In this document: in pieces, positions 16,392 to 24,696 of the stretch
Layout of the letters: the number at the start of each line of letters is the position of its first letter
How positions within the stretch are numbered: the first letter of the stretch is position 1
From: Palsa-504 sp963767565
GTDB lineage: Bacteria > Actinomycetota > Actinomycetes > Streptosporangiales > Streptosporangiaceae
Direction: 5' to 3'
NCBI GenBank assembly: GCA_963767565.1
Contig: CAVYEG010000004.1
Span: 62,001 to 126,000, forward strand
Length of the DNA: 64,000 nucleotides
Position numbers and translations under genes: made by a program
Notes under the pieces: model-generated
The model's input: only the letters and a program-made list of their open reading frames with translations
Databases searched by the model: none
What the model was told of the DNA's origin: nothing

Positions 16392-17671
16392 CTAGCTCGG
16401 CGGTGCCTTGCCGGTCCACACCGACAGATGCGCGGGCTCGAGCGAGCGGTTCACGGCGCTGACCAGGTCGGCTAGGACTCCGTTGAGATCGGCTCCCTCT
16501 TGCAGCCGGACCGCGAACTCCGACACCGTCTGCTCCGCGTCGTACCGGGCCCGGTTGAACCGGCGATCCACCGCCCGTTGCACCCGCTGCCGCAGCGTGC
16601 TGAACATTGCCGCCACGACCAGCGTGGATCCCGCGACCGCGGCCGAGCCGCGCAACGGCAGCACCCGGGTGGCGAACAGCACGAGCGCGGCGTAGACGCC
16701 GATGAGCAGTCCTGTCACGATCGCGTAGGCCACGGTCCGGGAGATCAGCCGGTCGATCTCATAGAGCCGGTACTTGAGGACCGCCACCGCGCAGGCCACG
16801 GGAAGGCCCGCCACCAGCGTCAGCATCAGGATGCTCCAGATCACGGTACCGATCCACCTGGTGGCGCCATGCATGAGCGGGCTGGAAGCGACGAGCGCCA
16901 CGCCCCACACGGCAGTCAGGAGGCCGACGTAGCCAAGCCAGGCCAGTTGCTTGCGCCGCTCGGTACTCGCGCCGCGCCGCCGGATGAAGACCGAGACCAC
17001 CGCCAGCACCCCGGTGACCGCTGCCAGCAGGACGATCATCGCGAACAGGTCGCTGGACCAGCCACGCCGCGGGATGATCCCCAGCGGGTTCCGGTAAGAG
17101 ACGCCCCCGATGGCCAGCGAATTGGTGATCCCGCCGCTAACGGTCGTGCCGACCTGCAGTTGCCCCGCCGCCGCGCCCGCGACGACCACGAACAACGCCA
17201 TAGCACCGGCCGCCAGCGGTGCGATGGCAGCCGTCCGTCCGGGAACAGCAAGACGAGAAAGAGCAGTTGCACCAGCGTCAGCGCGGCCAGCACGTCCGAG
17301 CACCACCCGGCCAGCCGGGCCGCGGGCACCGACCCGGGCGCCGTGGCCAGGCCGTACAGCGCATACTGCTCGGTAAGCATGGTGGCCGCGAGCGACAGCC
17401 CGGTCAGGCACAGCAGCCAGCCAACCGAGTTGCCCGGCAGGCGGCTGGCAATGAGGCGCCCGGCACCCGCGTACAGGCCGACGGCCACAGCCAGGATGAC
17501 AGCCACGGCCAAGATGCCGTCGGCACCAGACCGGCTGGCCGCCATCCGGCTGGCGTTCAGGCCGAGCAGCACCAGCGCCGCCGCCAGCACGAGGACCGCG
17601 GACCCGGCTAGCAGCCAGGCCGCTGCCGCCGAGGCGAGGCGGGTGCGCCTCGCTTCATCGCTCACAGTCAT
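16392..17671 (-). pseudogene. Membrane sensor-like protein without kinase domain, single-base frameshift
   Basis: The two halves belong to one protein. The 5' half (17671 to about 17195) has several membrane segments and the motif PGNSVGWLLCLTGL and ends in LLFPDGRLPSHRWRPV. The 3' half continues in another frame with MALFVVVAGAAAGQLQVG, more membrane segments, and RLYEIDRLISRTVAYAI, DRRFNRARYDAEQTV and PAHLSVW. Inserting one base near 17193-17200 (giving WRPVAMALFVV) restores one reading frame of about 425 codons. The family resembles the sensory half of actinobacterial histidine kinases but stops after PAHLSVW, before any HisKA/ATPase domain; kinase-less relatives exist. The start ATG has GAGG upstream. 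Either a recent mutation or a read error. Confidence 0.7.
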
Positions 17672-17811
17672 CGCAGGTCCTCATCGGTCCGCCCGACAAA
17701 AGTCGGCAGAAGTAAGCCTAGAGGGCCAGCGATACGAGATCGTTACGCCAGGCGCCCGGCGACGCTGGTACCAGGATTCCTTGTGACGGCCGGGGACGAG
17801 GGGCGGGCTAG

Positions 17812-17988
17812 TCATGGTGCACGGGCTGGCCACCTTCGCGTGGGATGCCGGGATGAGGCGGGCCGCCGGCTGGCGGCGGTGCAGCTTGTCCGGCTGCGGG
17901 CCGCCTCGCAGGGAACCTCCGCGCCCAGGCCCGCCAGCGTCAGGCCTGCGGCTTCACGGGCCCGCCTGACCTCGGCGCCGAAATAACA
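17812..17988 (-). pseudogene. Remnant of an XRE-family regulator
   Basis: FGAEVRRAREAAGLTLAGLG is the typical first helix-turn-helix stretch of Scr1-type XRE regulators. What follows (EVPCEAARSR...) does not continue the domain, but a shifted frame reads DKLHRRQPAG, similar to the SKIERG-type continuation. No start codon fits. I read it as a decayed N-terminus. It lies in the 970-bp gene-free gap 17672-18641, next to the DnaA-box-like cluster. Confidence 0.35.
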
Positions 17989-18065
17989 GAACGTCGCCCG
18001 GAAAGACCGGGTGATTACATAGGGCGAACCATACGCTGGTATTCTCTGAGTTACGCCAGGTAACC

Positions 18066-18149
18066 TGTGGACGGCTTGTGTATAAGGCAGTGGATAACGG
18101 ATGTGACCTGCGGATAACTGCCCGCATTCTGTGGACAATATGTGGACCG
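18066..18149 (+). promoter_or_regulatory. Cluster of five DnaA-box-like nonamers
   Basis: Same-orientation sites TGTGGACGG (18066), AGTGGATAA (18089), TGCGGATAA (18109), TGTGGACAA (18130) and TGTGGACCG (18141). The fourth is the exact complement of TTGTCCACA, the actinobacterial DnaA box; the others differ by one to three bases. There are five in 84 bp. No dnaA, dnaN, parA or rpmH gene is nearby, so this is not the normal oriC. It could be a DnaA titration site, a vestigial origin or chance. Confidence 0.45.
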
Positions 18150-18369
18150 GGAAGAAAGTCACAATGAATTCCCGCAGGCTCTTGCGCGGCCCTCGCGCAG
18201 GCAGTAGAAATACTTCTACCGCTGGAAACGGGCACTACCCCGGGGGCAACCCAGGGACGCGGGAATGGACGGGAAACCGGTCATTATCGCGGGTGTCTGG
18301 TACGGGCGGGCGGCGCGTGGCGCCGGGGAGGCCGGGCAACTGGCAGTCCTGGTGCGGCGCAGCCGGATG

Positions 18370-18402
18370 AGGCCCCCTTCATCTCATACATGAGGGGGGC
18401 CT
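18370..18402 (+). terminator. Factor-independent terminator-like hairpin
   Basis: AGGCCCCCTTCAT and ATGAGGGGGGCCT pair around CTCATAC, with CTTGTC following. No gene ends directly upstream on the plus strand, so it may belong to a decayed transcript of this gap. Confidence 0.6.
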
Positions 18403-18497
18403 TGTCGCATTCTGCCGGGACAGCGGGGCTCCGGCCCGGACCGACACGCCGCGCAACGCCGTCATTCCCGGTGAACTCGCGACTTTTCCGGCACCAG

Positions 18498-18531
18498 CCC
18501 GAGCCCGCGGGAGGAATCCCCGGGGCTCGGG
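18498..18531. terminator. Inverted repeat in metB downstream region
   Basis: CCCGAGCCC and GGGCTCGGG form a 9-bp stem. It is probably a second-line terminator for the leftward cbs-metB transcript, about 110 bp past metB. Confidence 0.45.
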
Positions 18532-18604
18532 CGGGTGGCCCGGGGCGGTTACCACGGCCCGTTCGGCCTCATGACATGCCTGCGGGCGGGAGGCTGGCCC
18601 CCTT

Positions 18605-18636
18605 CCGCCGGCACCGGCGCGGGCCGGTGCCGGCGG
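18605..18636 (-). terminator. Terminator hairpin of cbs-metB
   Basis: CCGCCGGCACCGG and CCGGTGCCGGCGG form a perfect 13-bp stem with a 6-base loop. It starts 6 nt after the metB stop codon. Confidence 0.75.
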
Positions 18637-18641
18637 GCGCC

Positions 18642-19787
18642 TTACAGGGCCCGGCGGAGGTCGTCGAGCAGGTCGTCGCAGTCCTCGATGCCCACCGACA
18701 GCCGGACCAGGTCGCCGGGCACCTCCAGCTGGGAGCCGGCCACCGACGCGTGCGTCATCCGGGCCGGGTGCTCGATCAGCGACTCGACGCCGCCCAGCGA
18801 CTCGCCCAGGGTGAACAGCCGGGTCCGGCCGCAGGTCCGCACCGCGGCTTCCTCGCCGGCCAGCAGCCGGAACGACACCATGCCGCCGAACGCCCGCATC
18901 TGCTCCTGCGCCGTCTTGTGCCCGGGATGGGTGGGCAGGCCCGGGTAGAACACCTCGGCCACCGCCGGGTGCTCGGCCAGCATCTGCGCCACCCGCATCG
19001 CGTTGCGGCAGTGCCGGTCCATCCGGGCCGCCAGCGTCTTGATGCCGCGCAGGGTCAGCCAGGCGTCGAACGGCCCGGGGACGCCGCCGGTGGCGTTGCG
19101 GAGGTAGTCGACCTGCTCGGCCAGGTCCGCGTCGGCCAGGGCCAGGGCGCCGCCGATCACGTCGGAGTGGCCGCCCAGGTACTTGGTGGTGGAGTGCACC
19201 ACGGCGTCGGCGCCCAGCGTGAGCGGCTGCTGCAGGTACGGCGAGGCGAAGGTGTTGTCCACCACGAGCAGCGCGCCCGCCTGGTGGGCGGCGGCGGCCA
19301 GCGCGCGGATGTCGGCGATGTTCAGCAGCGGGTTGGTCGGCGTCTCGACCCAGACCAGCCGGACCGGGCGGGCGGCCAGCTGCTCCTTGACGGCCGGCAG
19401 GTCAGACATGGCGACCACGGTGTGGCTCAGCCCCCAGTTAGCCAGCACCCGATCGAACAGGCGGTACGTCCCGCCGTAGGCGTCGTCGGGGACGAGCACG
19501 TGATCGCCCGGCGCGCACGCCGTGCGCAGCAGCGCGTCCTCGGCGGCCAGGCCCGAGGCAAAGGCCAGGGCGGCCGGGGCCGCCTCCAGCGCGGCCAGGC
19601 ACTGCTCGAGCGCGGTCCTGGTCGGGTTGGCTGACCGGGCGTACTCGTAGCCGCCGCGCAGGCCGCCCACCCCGTCCTGCTTGAACGTGGAGACCTGGTA
19701 GATCGGCGGGACGACGGCCCCGGTCAGCGGGTCGGGTTCCTGGCCCGCGTGGATGGCCAGGGTCTCGAACCCGTCATGGCTGGTCAT
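18642..19787 (-). CDS. metB: Cystathionine gamma-synthase (Cys/Met PLP enzyme)
   Basis: PLP enzyme of 381 residues joining an activated homoserine with cysteine to give cystathionine. The close relative cystathionine gamma-lyase runs the reverse route and cannot be fully excluded. Family signs are YEYARSANPTRTALEQ near the N-terminus, PDDAYGGTYRLFDRV, the PLP lysine in HSTTKYLGGHSDVIGG (about residue 200), VESLIEHPARMTHAS near the end and the C-terminal SVGIEDCDDLL. Length is normal. It follows cbs by 37 bp on the same strand. The cbs-metB pair is a common actinobacterial transsulfuration operon converting between homocysteine and cysteine. Confidence 0.92.
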   Translation of the reverse strand: MTSHDGFETLAIHAGQEPDPLTGAVVPPIYQVSTFKQDGVGGLRGGYEYARSANPTRTALEQCLAALEAAPAALAFASGLAAEDALLRTACAPGDHVLVPDDAYGGTYRLFDRVLANWGLSHTVVAMSDLPAVKEQLAARPVRLVWVETPTNPLLNIADIRALAAAAHQAGALLVVDNTFASPYLQQPLTLGADAVVHSTTKYLGGHSDVIGGALALADADLAEQVDYLRNATGGVPGPFDAWLTLRGIKTLAARMDRHCRNAMRVAQMLAEHPAVAEVFYPGLPTHPGHKTAQEQMRAFGGMVSFRLLAGEEAAVRTCGRTRLFTLGESLGGVESLIEHPARMTHASVAGSQLEVPGDLVRLSVGIEDCDDLLDDLRRAL

Positions 19788-19824
19788 GATCTATGTGCCT
19801 TTCTGTCAGGTACAGACGGCTCGG

Positions 19825-21201
19825 TCAGGTACTGGCGGCCAGGAAGGTGAGCACGTCCTGGCGGGTGAGCAGCCCGGACGGTTTCCCGTTCACGTGCACC
19901 ACGGCCGCCCCGGCCTTCTCCAGGGCCAGCACGGCCCGGGAGACCGGCTCGCCCGAGCCGACGCTGGGCAGCGGCGGTGACATGTGCCCGCCCACCGGAT
20001 CCGACGGCCGGGCCCGGCCGGCCACCAGGGCGTCGAGCAGGTCGCGCTCCACCACCGAGCCGACCACCTCGGCCGCCATGACCGGTGGCTCTTCCTTTAC
20101 CACGGGCAGCTGCGAGACGTCGTACTCGCGCAGCAGCGCGATCGCCGCCCCGACGTTCTCCTCCGGGTGGACGTGCACGAACTCCGGCAGGCTGCGTTCC
20201 CGCCGGGCCAGGATGTCGGCCACCAGGGGCTCGGAGGTCTGCGCGGACAGGAAGCCGTAGTCGGCCATCCACTCGTCGTTGAAGATCTTGGACAGGTAGC
20301 CGCGGCCGCTGTCGGGCAGCAGCACCACGACGACCGCGCCCGGCCCGGCCGACTCGGCCACCCGCAGCGCGGCGGCCACCGCCAGCCCGGACGAGCCGCC
20401 GGTCAGCAGGGCCTCCTCGCGGGCCAGCCGCCGGGTCATGCCGAACGACTCCGCGTCGCTGACCGCGATAACCTCGTCGCATATCCCCTGGTCGTAGGTG
20501 GCCGGCCAGATGTCCTCGCCCACCCCCTCGACCAGGTACGGGCGGCCGGACCCGCCGGAGTAGACCGAGCCTTCCGGGTCGGCGCCGATGACCTGGACGG
20601 TGCCGCCGGAGATCTCCTTCAGGTACCGGCCGGTACCGGTGATGGTGCCGCCGGTGCCGATCCCGGCCACGAAGTGGGTCACCGTCCCGTCGGTCTGGGC
20701 CCAGATCTCCGGGCCGGTCGTGGCGTAGTGCGACGCGGGGTTCTCCGGGTTGGCGTACTGGTCGGGCTGCCAGCCGCCGGGCGTCTCGGCGGCCAGGCGG
20801 CGGGCCACGCTGTAGTAGGAGTCCGGGTGATCGGGCGCGACCGTGCCCGGGCACACCACGACCTCGGCGCCGTAGGCGCGCAGCACGCTGATCTTGTCCT
20901 GCGCCACCTTGTCCGGGCAGACGAAGATGCACCGGTAGCCGCGTTCGGCGGCCACGATAGCCAGCCCGGCGCCGGTGTTGCCTGAGGTGGGCTCCACGAT
21001 CGTTCCGCCCGGGCGCAGCTGTCCCGATGCCTCGGCGGCCGCGATCATCCGCAGCGCGATGCGGTCCTTGACCGATCCGCCCGGGTTGAAGTACTCCACC
21101 TTGGCCAGCACCTGCGACCCGGGCATGCCGCGGGTCACCGAGCGCAGCCGCAGCAGGGGGGTGTTCCCCACCAGCTCGCTCAGGGAGTCGTATACCTGCA
21201 T
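19825..21201 (-). CDS. cbs: Cystathionine beta-synthase
   Basis: Condenses serine with homocysteine to cystathionine using PLP. The 458 residues have the PLP-lysine motif GGSVKDR (about residue 43), PTSGNTGAGLA, GIGTGGTITGTG for the phosphate loop and LLPDSGRGYLSKIF at the end of the catalytic domain. Two CBS domains cover about 335-458 (TVLARRERSL-like start, YDVSQLPVVKEE, GLLTRQDVLTFL). The regulatory CBS pair and the length separate it from plain cysteine synthase. The ATG at 21201 has GAGG about 8 nt upstream. It is the first gene of the cbs-metB operon and diverges from the thiolase gene across 94 bp. Confidence 0.94.
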   Translation of the reverse strand: MQVYDSLSELVGNTPLLRLRSVTRGMPGSQVLAKVEYFNPGGSVKDRIALRMIAAAEASGQLRPGGTIVEPTSGNTGAGLAIVAAERGYRCIFVCPDKVAQDKISVLRAYGAEVVVCPGTVAPDHPDSYYSVARRLAAETPGGWQPDQYANPENPASHYATTGPEIWAQTDGTVTHFVAGIGTGGTITGTGRYLKEISGGTVQVIGADPEGSVYSGGSGRPYLVEGVGEDIWPATYDQGICDEVIAVSDAESFGMTRRLAREEALLTGGSSGLAVAAALRVAESAGPGAVVVVLLPDSGRGYLSKIFNDEWMADYGFLSAQTSEPLVADILARRERSLPEFVHVHPEENVGAAIALLREYDVSQLPVVKEEPPVMAAEVVGSVVERDLLDALVAGRARPSDPVGGHMSPPLPSVGSGEPVSRAVLALEKAGAAVVHVNGKPSGLLTRQDVLTFLAAST

Positions 21202-21295
21202 GTCTGTCCTCTTCCTGCCTAGTCGGCCGGCTCCGCTTCCGGGCTCCGCGGCCAAGGCATAGGCTGAAAGAACCCTATGCGAGGAGGCCGGTGCT

Positions 21296-22516
21296 ATGCC
21301 GGAAGCTGTGATCGTTGCCGCCGCGCGGTCCCCCATCGGCCGGGCGTTCAAGGGCTCGCTCACCAGCATCAGGCCCGATGACCTGGCCGCGCAGATGGTG
21401 ACCGCGGCGCTGGCCCAGGTGCCGCAGCTCGACCCGGCCGACATCGGCGACCTGATGCTCGGCTGCGGGCTGCCCGGCGGCGAGCAGGGCTTCAACATGG
21501 CCCGGGTGGTCGCGGTCCTGCTCGGCCACGACCACCTGCCCGGCACCACGGTCAACCGGTACTGCTCGTCCTCGCTGCAGACCACCCGGATGGCCTTCCA
21601 CGCCATCAAGGCAGGCGAGGGCGACGCCTACATCTCGGCCGGGGTCGAGTGCGTGAGCCGGTTCGTCAAGGGGAACAGCGATTCGCTGCCTGACACCAGG
21701 AACCCTCGCTTCGCCGAAGCTCAGGAGCGGGCCGAACGGGCCAGCGCGGGTGCCGCCGGCCCCTGGCACGACCCCCGGGAAGACGAGCAGCTGCCTGACA
21801 TCTATATCGCCATGGGCGAAACGGCGGAAAACGTCGCCGGGCTGCGCGGCATCACCCGCGAGCAGCAGGACGAGTTCGCGGCCCGCTCGCAGAACCTGGC
21901 CGAGAAGGCCTTGGCCGACGGCTTCTGGCAGCGCGACATCACGCCGGTCACGCTGCCCGACGGGACCGTGGTGGCCGCCGACGACGGGCCCCGCCCGGGC
22001 ACCACGATCGAGAAGCTGGCCGCGCTGCAGCCGGCGTTCCGGCCCGACGGCACGGTGACCGCGGGGAACTGCTGCCCGCTCAACGACGGCGCCGCCGCCG
22101 TGGTGGTGATGAGCGACGTCAAGGCGGCCGAGCTGGGCCTCACGCCGCTGGCCCGGATCGTGTCCTCCGGCGTGACCGCGCTGTCCCCGGAGATCATGGG
22201 CCTAGGGCCGGTGGCGGCCTCGCGGCAGGCGCTGGCCCGGGCCGGGATGGCCATCGGCGACATCGACCTGGTGGAGATCAACGAGGCGTTCGCGGCTCAG
22301 GTCATCCCGTCCTATCAGGAGCTGGGCATTGACCTGGCCAAGCTGAACGTGAACGGCGGGGCCATCGCGGTGGGCCACCCGTTCGGCATGACCGGAGCCC
22401 GGATCACCACGACGCTGCTGAACAGCCTGCAGTTCCACGACGCCACGCTGGGCCTGGAGACCATGTGCGTGGGCGGCGGCCAGGGCATGGCGATGATCTT
22501 CGAGCGGCTGAGCTGA
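21296..22516 (+). CDS. Acetyl-CoA acetyltransferase (thiolase)
   Basis: Thiolase of 406 residues that forms or cleaves 3-ketoacyl-CoA. It starts EAVIVAAARSPIGRAFKGSL. The nucleophilic cysteine lies in VNRYCSSSLQT (about residue 88). NEAFAAQVIP, the catalytic His in GGAIAVGHPFGMTGAR (about 360) and the second Cys in CVGGGQGMAMI (about 391) complete the active site. The ribosome site GAGGAGG lies 10 nt before the ATG. It is monocistronic in view. FadA-type beta-oxidation and AtoB-type condensation cannot be told apart from the sequence alone. Confidence 0.93.
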   Translation: MPEAVIVAAARSPIGRAFKGSLTSIRPDDLAAQMVTAALAQVPQLDPADIGDLMLGCGLPGGEQGFNMARVVAVLLGHDHLPGTTVNRYCSSSLQTTRMAFHAIKAGEGDAYISAGVECVSRFVKGNSDSLPDTRNPRFAEAQERAERASAGAAGPWHDPREDEQLPDIYIAMGETAENVAGLRGITREQQDEFAARSQNLAEKALADGFWQRDITPVTLPDGTVVAADDGPRPGTTIEKLAALQPAFRPDGTVTAGNCCPLNDGAAAVVVMSDVKAAELGLTPLARIVSSGVTALSPEIMGLGPVAASRQALARAGMAIGDIDLVEINEAFAAQVIPSYQELGIDLAKLNVNGGAIAVGHPFGMTGARITTTLLNSLQFHDATLGLETMCVGGGQGMAMIFERLS

Positions 22517-22600
22517 ACATTTGGTAGCCGTTTGGGGGTTGCCAGGTGGCCGCGGATAAGGCACGCTCAAGCACAAGAGGAAGCTTCCTGGAGGTGCCAG

Positions 22601-22834
22601 TTGTCGCTGACCCACTCGCCGAATCTGCACAGCAACTTGATCGACCGCATCCCGACCGTCACCGGTCGCAGCCTCGCAGAGTGGTTCCACCGACTTGAAT
22701 CCGGCCCCGCGTTCCTCCGCCGCGAAGAACGAGCTCACTGGCTCGCTGACGACGCCGGCATCTCCTGCGGCTACGCCTACGCGATCGTGCACGAGTACGA
22801 GATGCGCCGGCGCCTCCGCCTCAACGGCGCCTGA
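22601..22834 (+). CDS. DUF4287-like small protein
   Basis: A 77-residue soluble protein resembling DUF4287, a short family of unknown function. Visible are IPTVTGRSLAEWFHRLE, then REERAHWLADDAGISCGYAYAIVHEYEMRRRL, which match the family's G....W...L...G.....R..WL....G...GYA.AIVHE pattern. The start is a TTG (22601) with GGAGG 7 nt upstream; the frame is open further upstream but without a better ribosome site. It follows the thiolase by 84 bp and may be cotranscribed. No membrane or secretion signal. Confidence 0.72.
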   Translation: MSLTHSPNLHSNLIDRIPTVTGRSLAEWFHRLESGPAFLRREERAHWLADDAGISCGYAYAIVHEYEMRRRLRLNGA

Positions 22835-22870
22835 GGCTCCTTCCGCCCCAAGCACCTAGCCGGCCCCGGC

Positions 22871-22914
22871 CGGAGCCGGGTCCTGCCCGGAGCCGGGCCC
22901 TGCCCGGAGCCGGC
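22871..22914. repeat. Three 17-bp tandem repeats
   Basis: CGGAGCCGGG recurs at 22871, 22888 and 22905 in a 17-bp unit, just after the DUF4287 gene. The GC-rich units can fold on themselves and may act as a terminator. The rest of 22835-23664 holds a hairpin and a tRNA. Confidence 0.7.
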
Positions 22915-23027
22915 TTTCTGCCTGGCCCGGCCCTGCCCGGTGTCCGGCAGGATTCCGCTCGGCCGTCGAGCGCTGACCTGGTAACAGCCGGGTCCTATGT
23001 GACTGCTGCGCCATGCCCGGCATCGTT

Positions 23028-23066
23028 GTGTGACGTTACCGTGCTGTGAAGACGGTAACGTCACAC
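23028..23066. terminator. Perfect 15-bp inverted repeat
   Basis: GTGTGACGTTACCGT and ACGGTAACGTCACAC surround a 9-base loop. The stem is less GC-rich than nearby terminators and no T-run follows, so a protein-binding palindrome is an alternative reading. Confidence 0.55.
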
Positions 23067-23441
23067 GTTAAATGGATCATGAAGCGGGCCTGATGGTGCA
23101 GGGGCTGGCGGGACGCGTGGGACCTGCATCCACGGTATACCGGGAAACCTGGCGCGGGCGGACGGGCTAATGCGGGCAGGCGGGCGGGCGGATACGGGGA
23201 GCGGCGGATACCCGATGCGTCTTGTGGTCGGGGACGACTTCGTGGCCGGGGATCCGCGCGCGGGGGGCAATTCGGTAATGTCCTGATTTATCAGTATTAA
23301 AAGGCGCGTTGAGTGGGTATAACAATCGTTTGCCGTCTGCGGCCGGTTAATGTTCGCGCTCACAGTTTCGCCTGGGGCAGTAATGGTTAATTGGGAAAAG
23401 CGCAGGTCACAAGCATAGCGCTGACCATGATCGATAATACG

Positions 23442-23515
23442 TGCCCCCGGTCGGAGTCGAACCGACACTGGGGACCCTTTTAGGGGGCCGGCCTCTGCCC
23501 TTGGGCTACGGGGGC
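23442..23515 (-). tRNA. tRNA with apparent UAA anticodon and short variable loop
   Basis: A 74-nt cloverleaf without encoded CCA. Acceptor stem GCCCCCG/CGGGGGC, discriminator A, D arm with AAGGG loop, anticodon stem GGCCC/GGGTC (one G-U) and T arm GTCGG-TTCGACT-CCGAC. With this stem the seven-base loop is CCTAAAA, giving anticodon UAA (leucine UUA codons) but with C rather than U at position 33. The variable loop is only six bases, not the long arm of normal tRNA-Leu. It may be a decayed or non-standard tRNA. The call as tRNA rests on the good acceptor and T arms; the amino acid is uncertain. Confidence 0.6.
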
Positions 23516-23664
23516 GCGCCCATAATACCGCCCGCACAATTGCCTAAGCAGCCAGTAACTAAGACCAGGGGCCACAATTTTTCTACGCCGAACCACGGCT
23601 ATCGAAAGAAATGCAGAGCGTAACTTTTACATGATCGACATAGCGCTAAGTAATCGCATCAATG

Positions 23665-24696
23665 TTATTCATTGGCGTACTCGCGAGCGCGGCTGAAAAT
23701 TGTATCCAACATTCCGGGGGTAACCCGGCCGGTAAATGTGTTCTGCTGGCTCGGGTGATAACAGCCGATGAGCAGCACGCCCTGGGCCGCCGGTTGCGGG
23801 CTGGTCAGCGGCACCTCGGCCCCGTGGCCGAACGCCGGGCGCGGCCGGGGCAGCTCGAACCCGCAGCGGCCCAGGACCGGCCAGATGGCCTGCCAGGCGA
23901 ACCCGCCCAGGCAGACGACGGCCTGCAGCCCGGCCGCCACCTGACGCAGCTCGGCGACCAGCCAGGGGGCGCAGGTGTCCCGCTCCGCGGGTTCCGGCTT
24001 GTTGGCGGGCGGGGCGCAGCGGACCGCAGCCACCATCCGGGCGCCCAGCAGGCGCTGGCCGTCGCCGGCCGACACGCTGGTCGGCTGGGCAGCCAGGCCG
24101 CACCGGTACAGCGAGGCGAACAGGAAGTCGCCGCTGCGGTCGCCGGTGAAGACCCGGCCGGTGCGGTTCCCGCCGTGCGCCGCGGGGGCCAGGCCGACGA
24201 TCAGCAGCCAGGGCCGGTCCGCGCCCCAGCCGGGTATCGGGCGGGCCCAGTAGGGTTCGTCCCGGAACGCGCGGCGGCGGGTCAGCGCGACTTCCTCGCG
24301 CCAGGCGACCAGACGCGGGCAGGCCCGGCACACCGACTGCCGGGCCACCAGCTCGTCCAGGGTGGCTGCGCCCGCGGCCAGCCGCGTGACGTCGTCCGCG
24401 TCGTGCGCCACCGGGGTGTGCGGCCGAGCCGGGTCACCGGGCCAGGCGCCAGGGGGGACCGGACCGGGGGGCAATCCGGCGAAGGACGGGTCGGCCGGGG
24501 GCCGGTCGGCGGAGGGCTGGTTGGCCGGGGGCGGATAGGCGGAGGGCGAGTAGGCGGAGGGCTGGTAGGCGGAGGACGGGTAGGCGGAGGGCTGGTTGGC
24601 CGGGGACGGGTTGGCGGGGGGCGGGTCGGGGGGCACGCGGGGCTCAGGGCGGTGGGTCGCCGGCCAGGGACCAGGCGATGCCGTCGAGGATGTCAT
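23665..24696 (-). CDS. udgB: Type-5 uracil-DNA glycosylase with Pro-rich N-terminus
   Basis: Removes uracil (and other deaminated bases) from DNA. The catalytic domain (about 105-343) has GLAPAAHGGNRTGRVFTGDRSG, the family-5 substrate motif, and the late active-site stretch GCYHPSQQNTFTGR. Cysteines in CRACPRL, VRCAPPANK and DTCAPW are placed as iron-sulfur ligands in this family. The first about 95 residues are disordered, with repeats of the PSAY/PPAN type, and are not part of the usual enzyme. The start ATG lies inside the end of ppx (53-bp overlap), so the two are cotranscribed. Confidence 0.9.
   Translation of the reverse strand: MTSSTASPGPWPATHRPEPRVPPDPPPANPSPANQPSAYPSSAYQPSAYSPSAYPPPANQPSADRPPADPSFAGLPPGPVPPGAWPGDPARPHTPVAHDADDVTRLAAGAATLDELVARQSVCRACPRLVAWREEVALTRRRAFRDEPYWARPIPGWGADRPWLLIVGLAPAAHGGNRTGRVFTGDRSGDFLFASLYRCGLAAQPTSVSAGDGQRLLGARMVAAVRCAPPANKPEPAERDTCAPWLVAELRQVAAGLQAVVCLGGFAWQAIWPVLGRCGFELPRPRPAFGHGAEVPLTSPQPAAQGVLLIGCYHPSQQNTFTGRVTPGMLDTIFSRAREYANE

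Noticed and set aside
18066..18149. Calling the DnaA-box cluster the chromosomal oriC
   Set aside because: No dnaA, dnaN, rpmH or parAB genes nearby; boxes are few compared with actinobacterial origins.
22861..22920. CRISPR array
   Set aside because: The three 17-bp units are contiguous tandem repeats without unique spacers; no cas genes in the window.
23442..23515. Integration hotspot at the tRNA
   Set aside because: No integrase, no repeated tRNA 3' end and no obvious island next to it.
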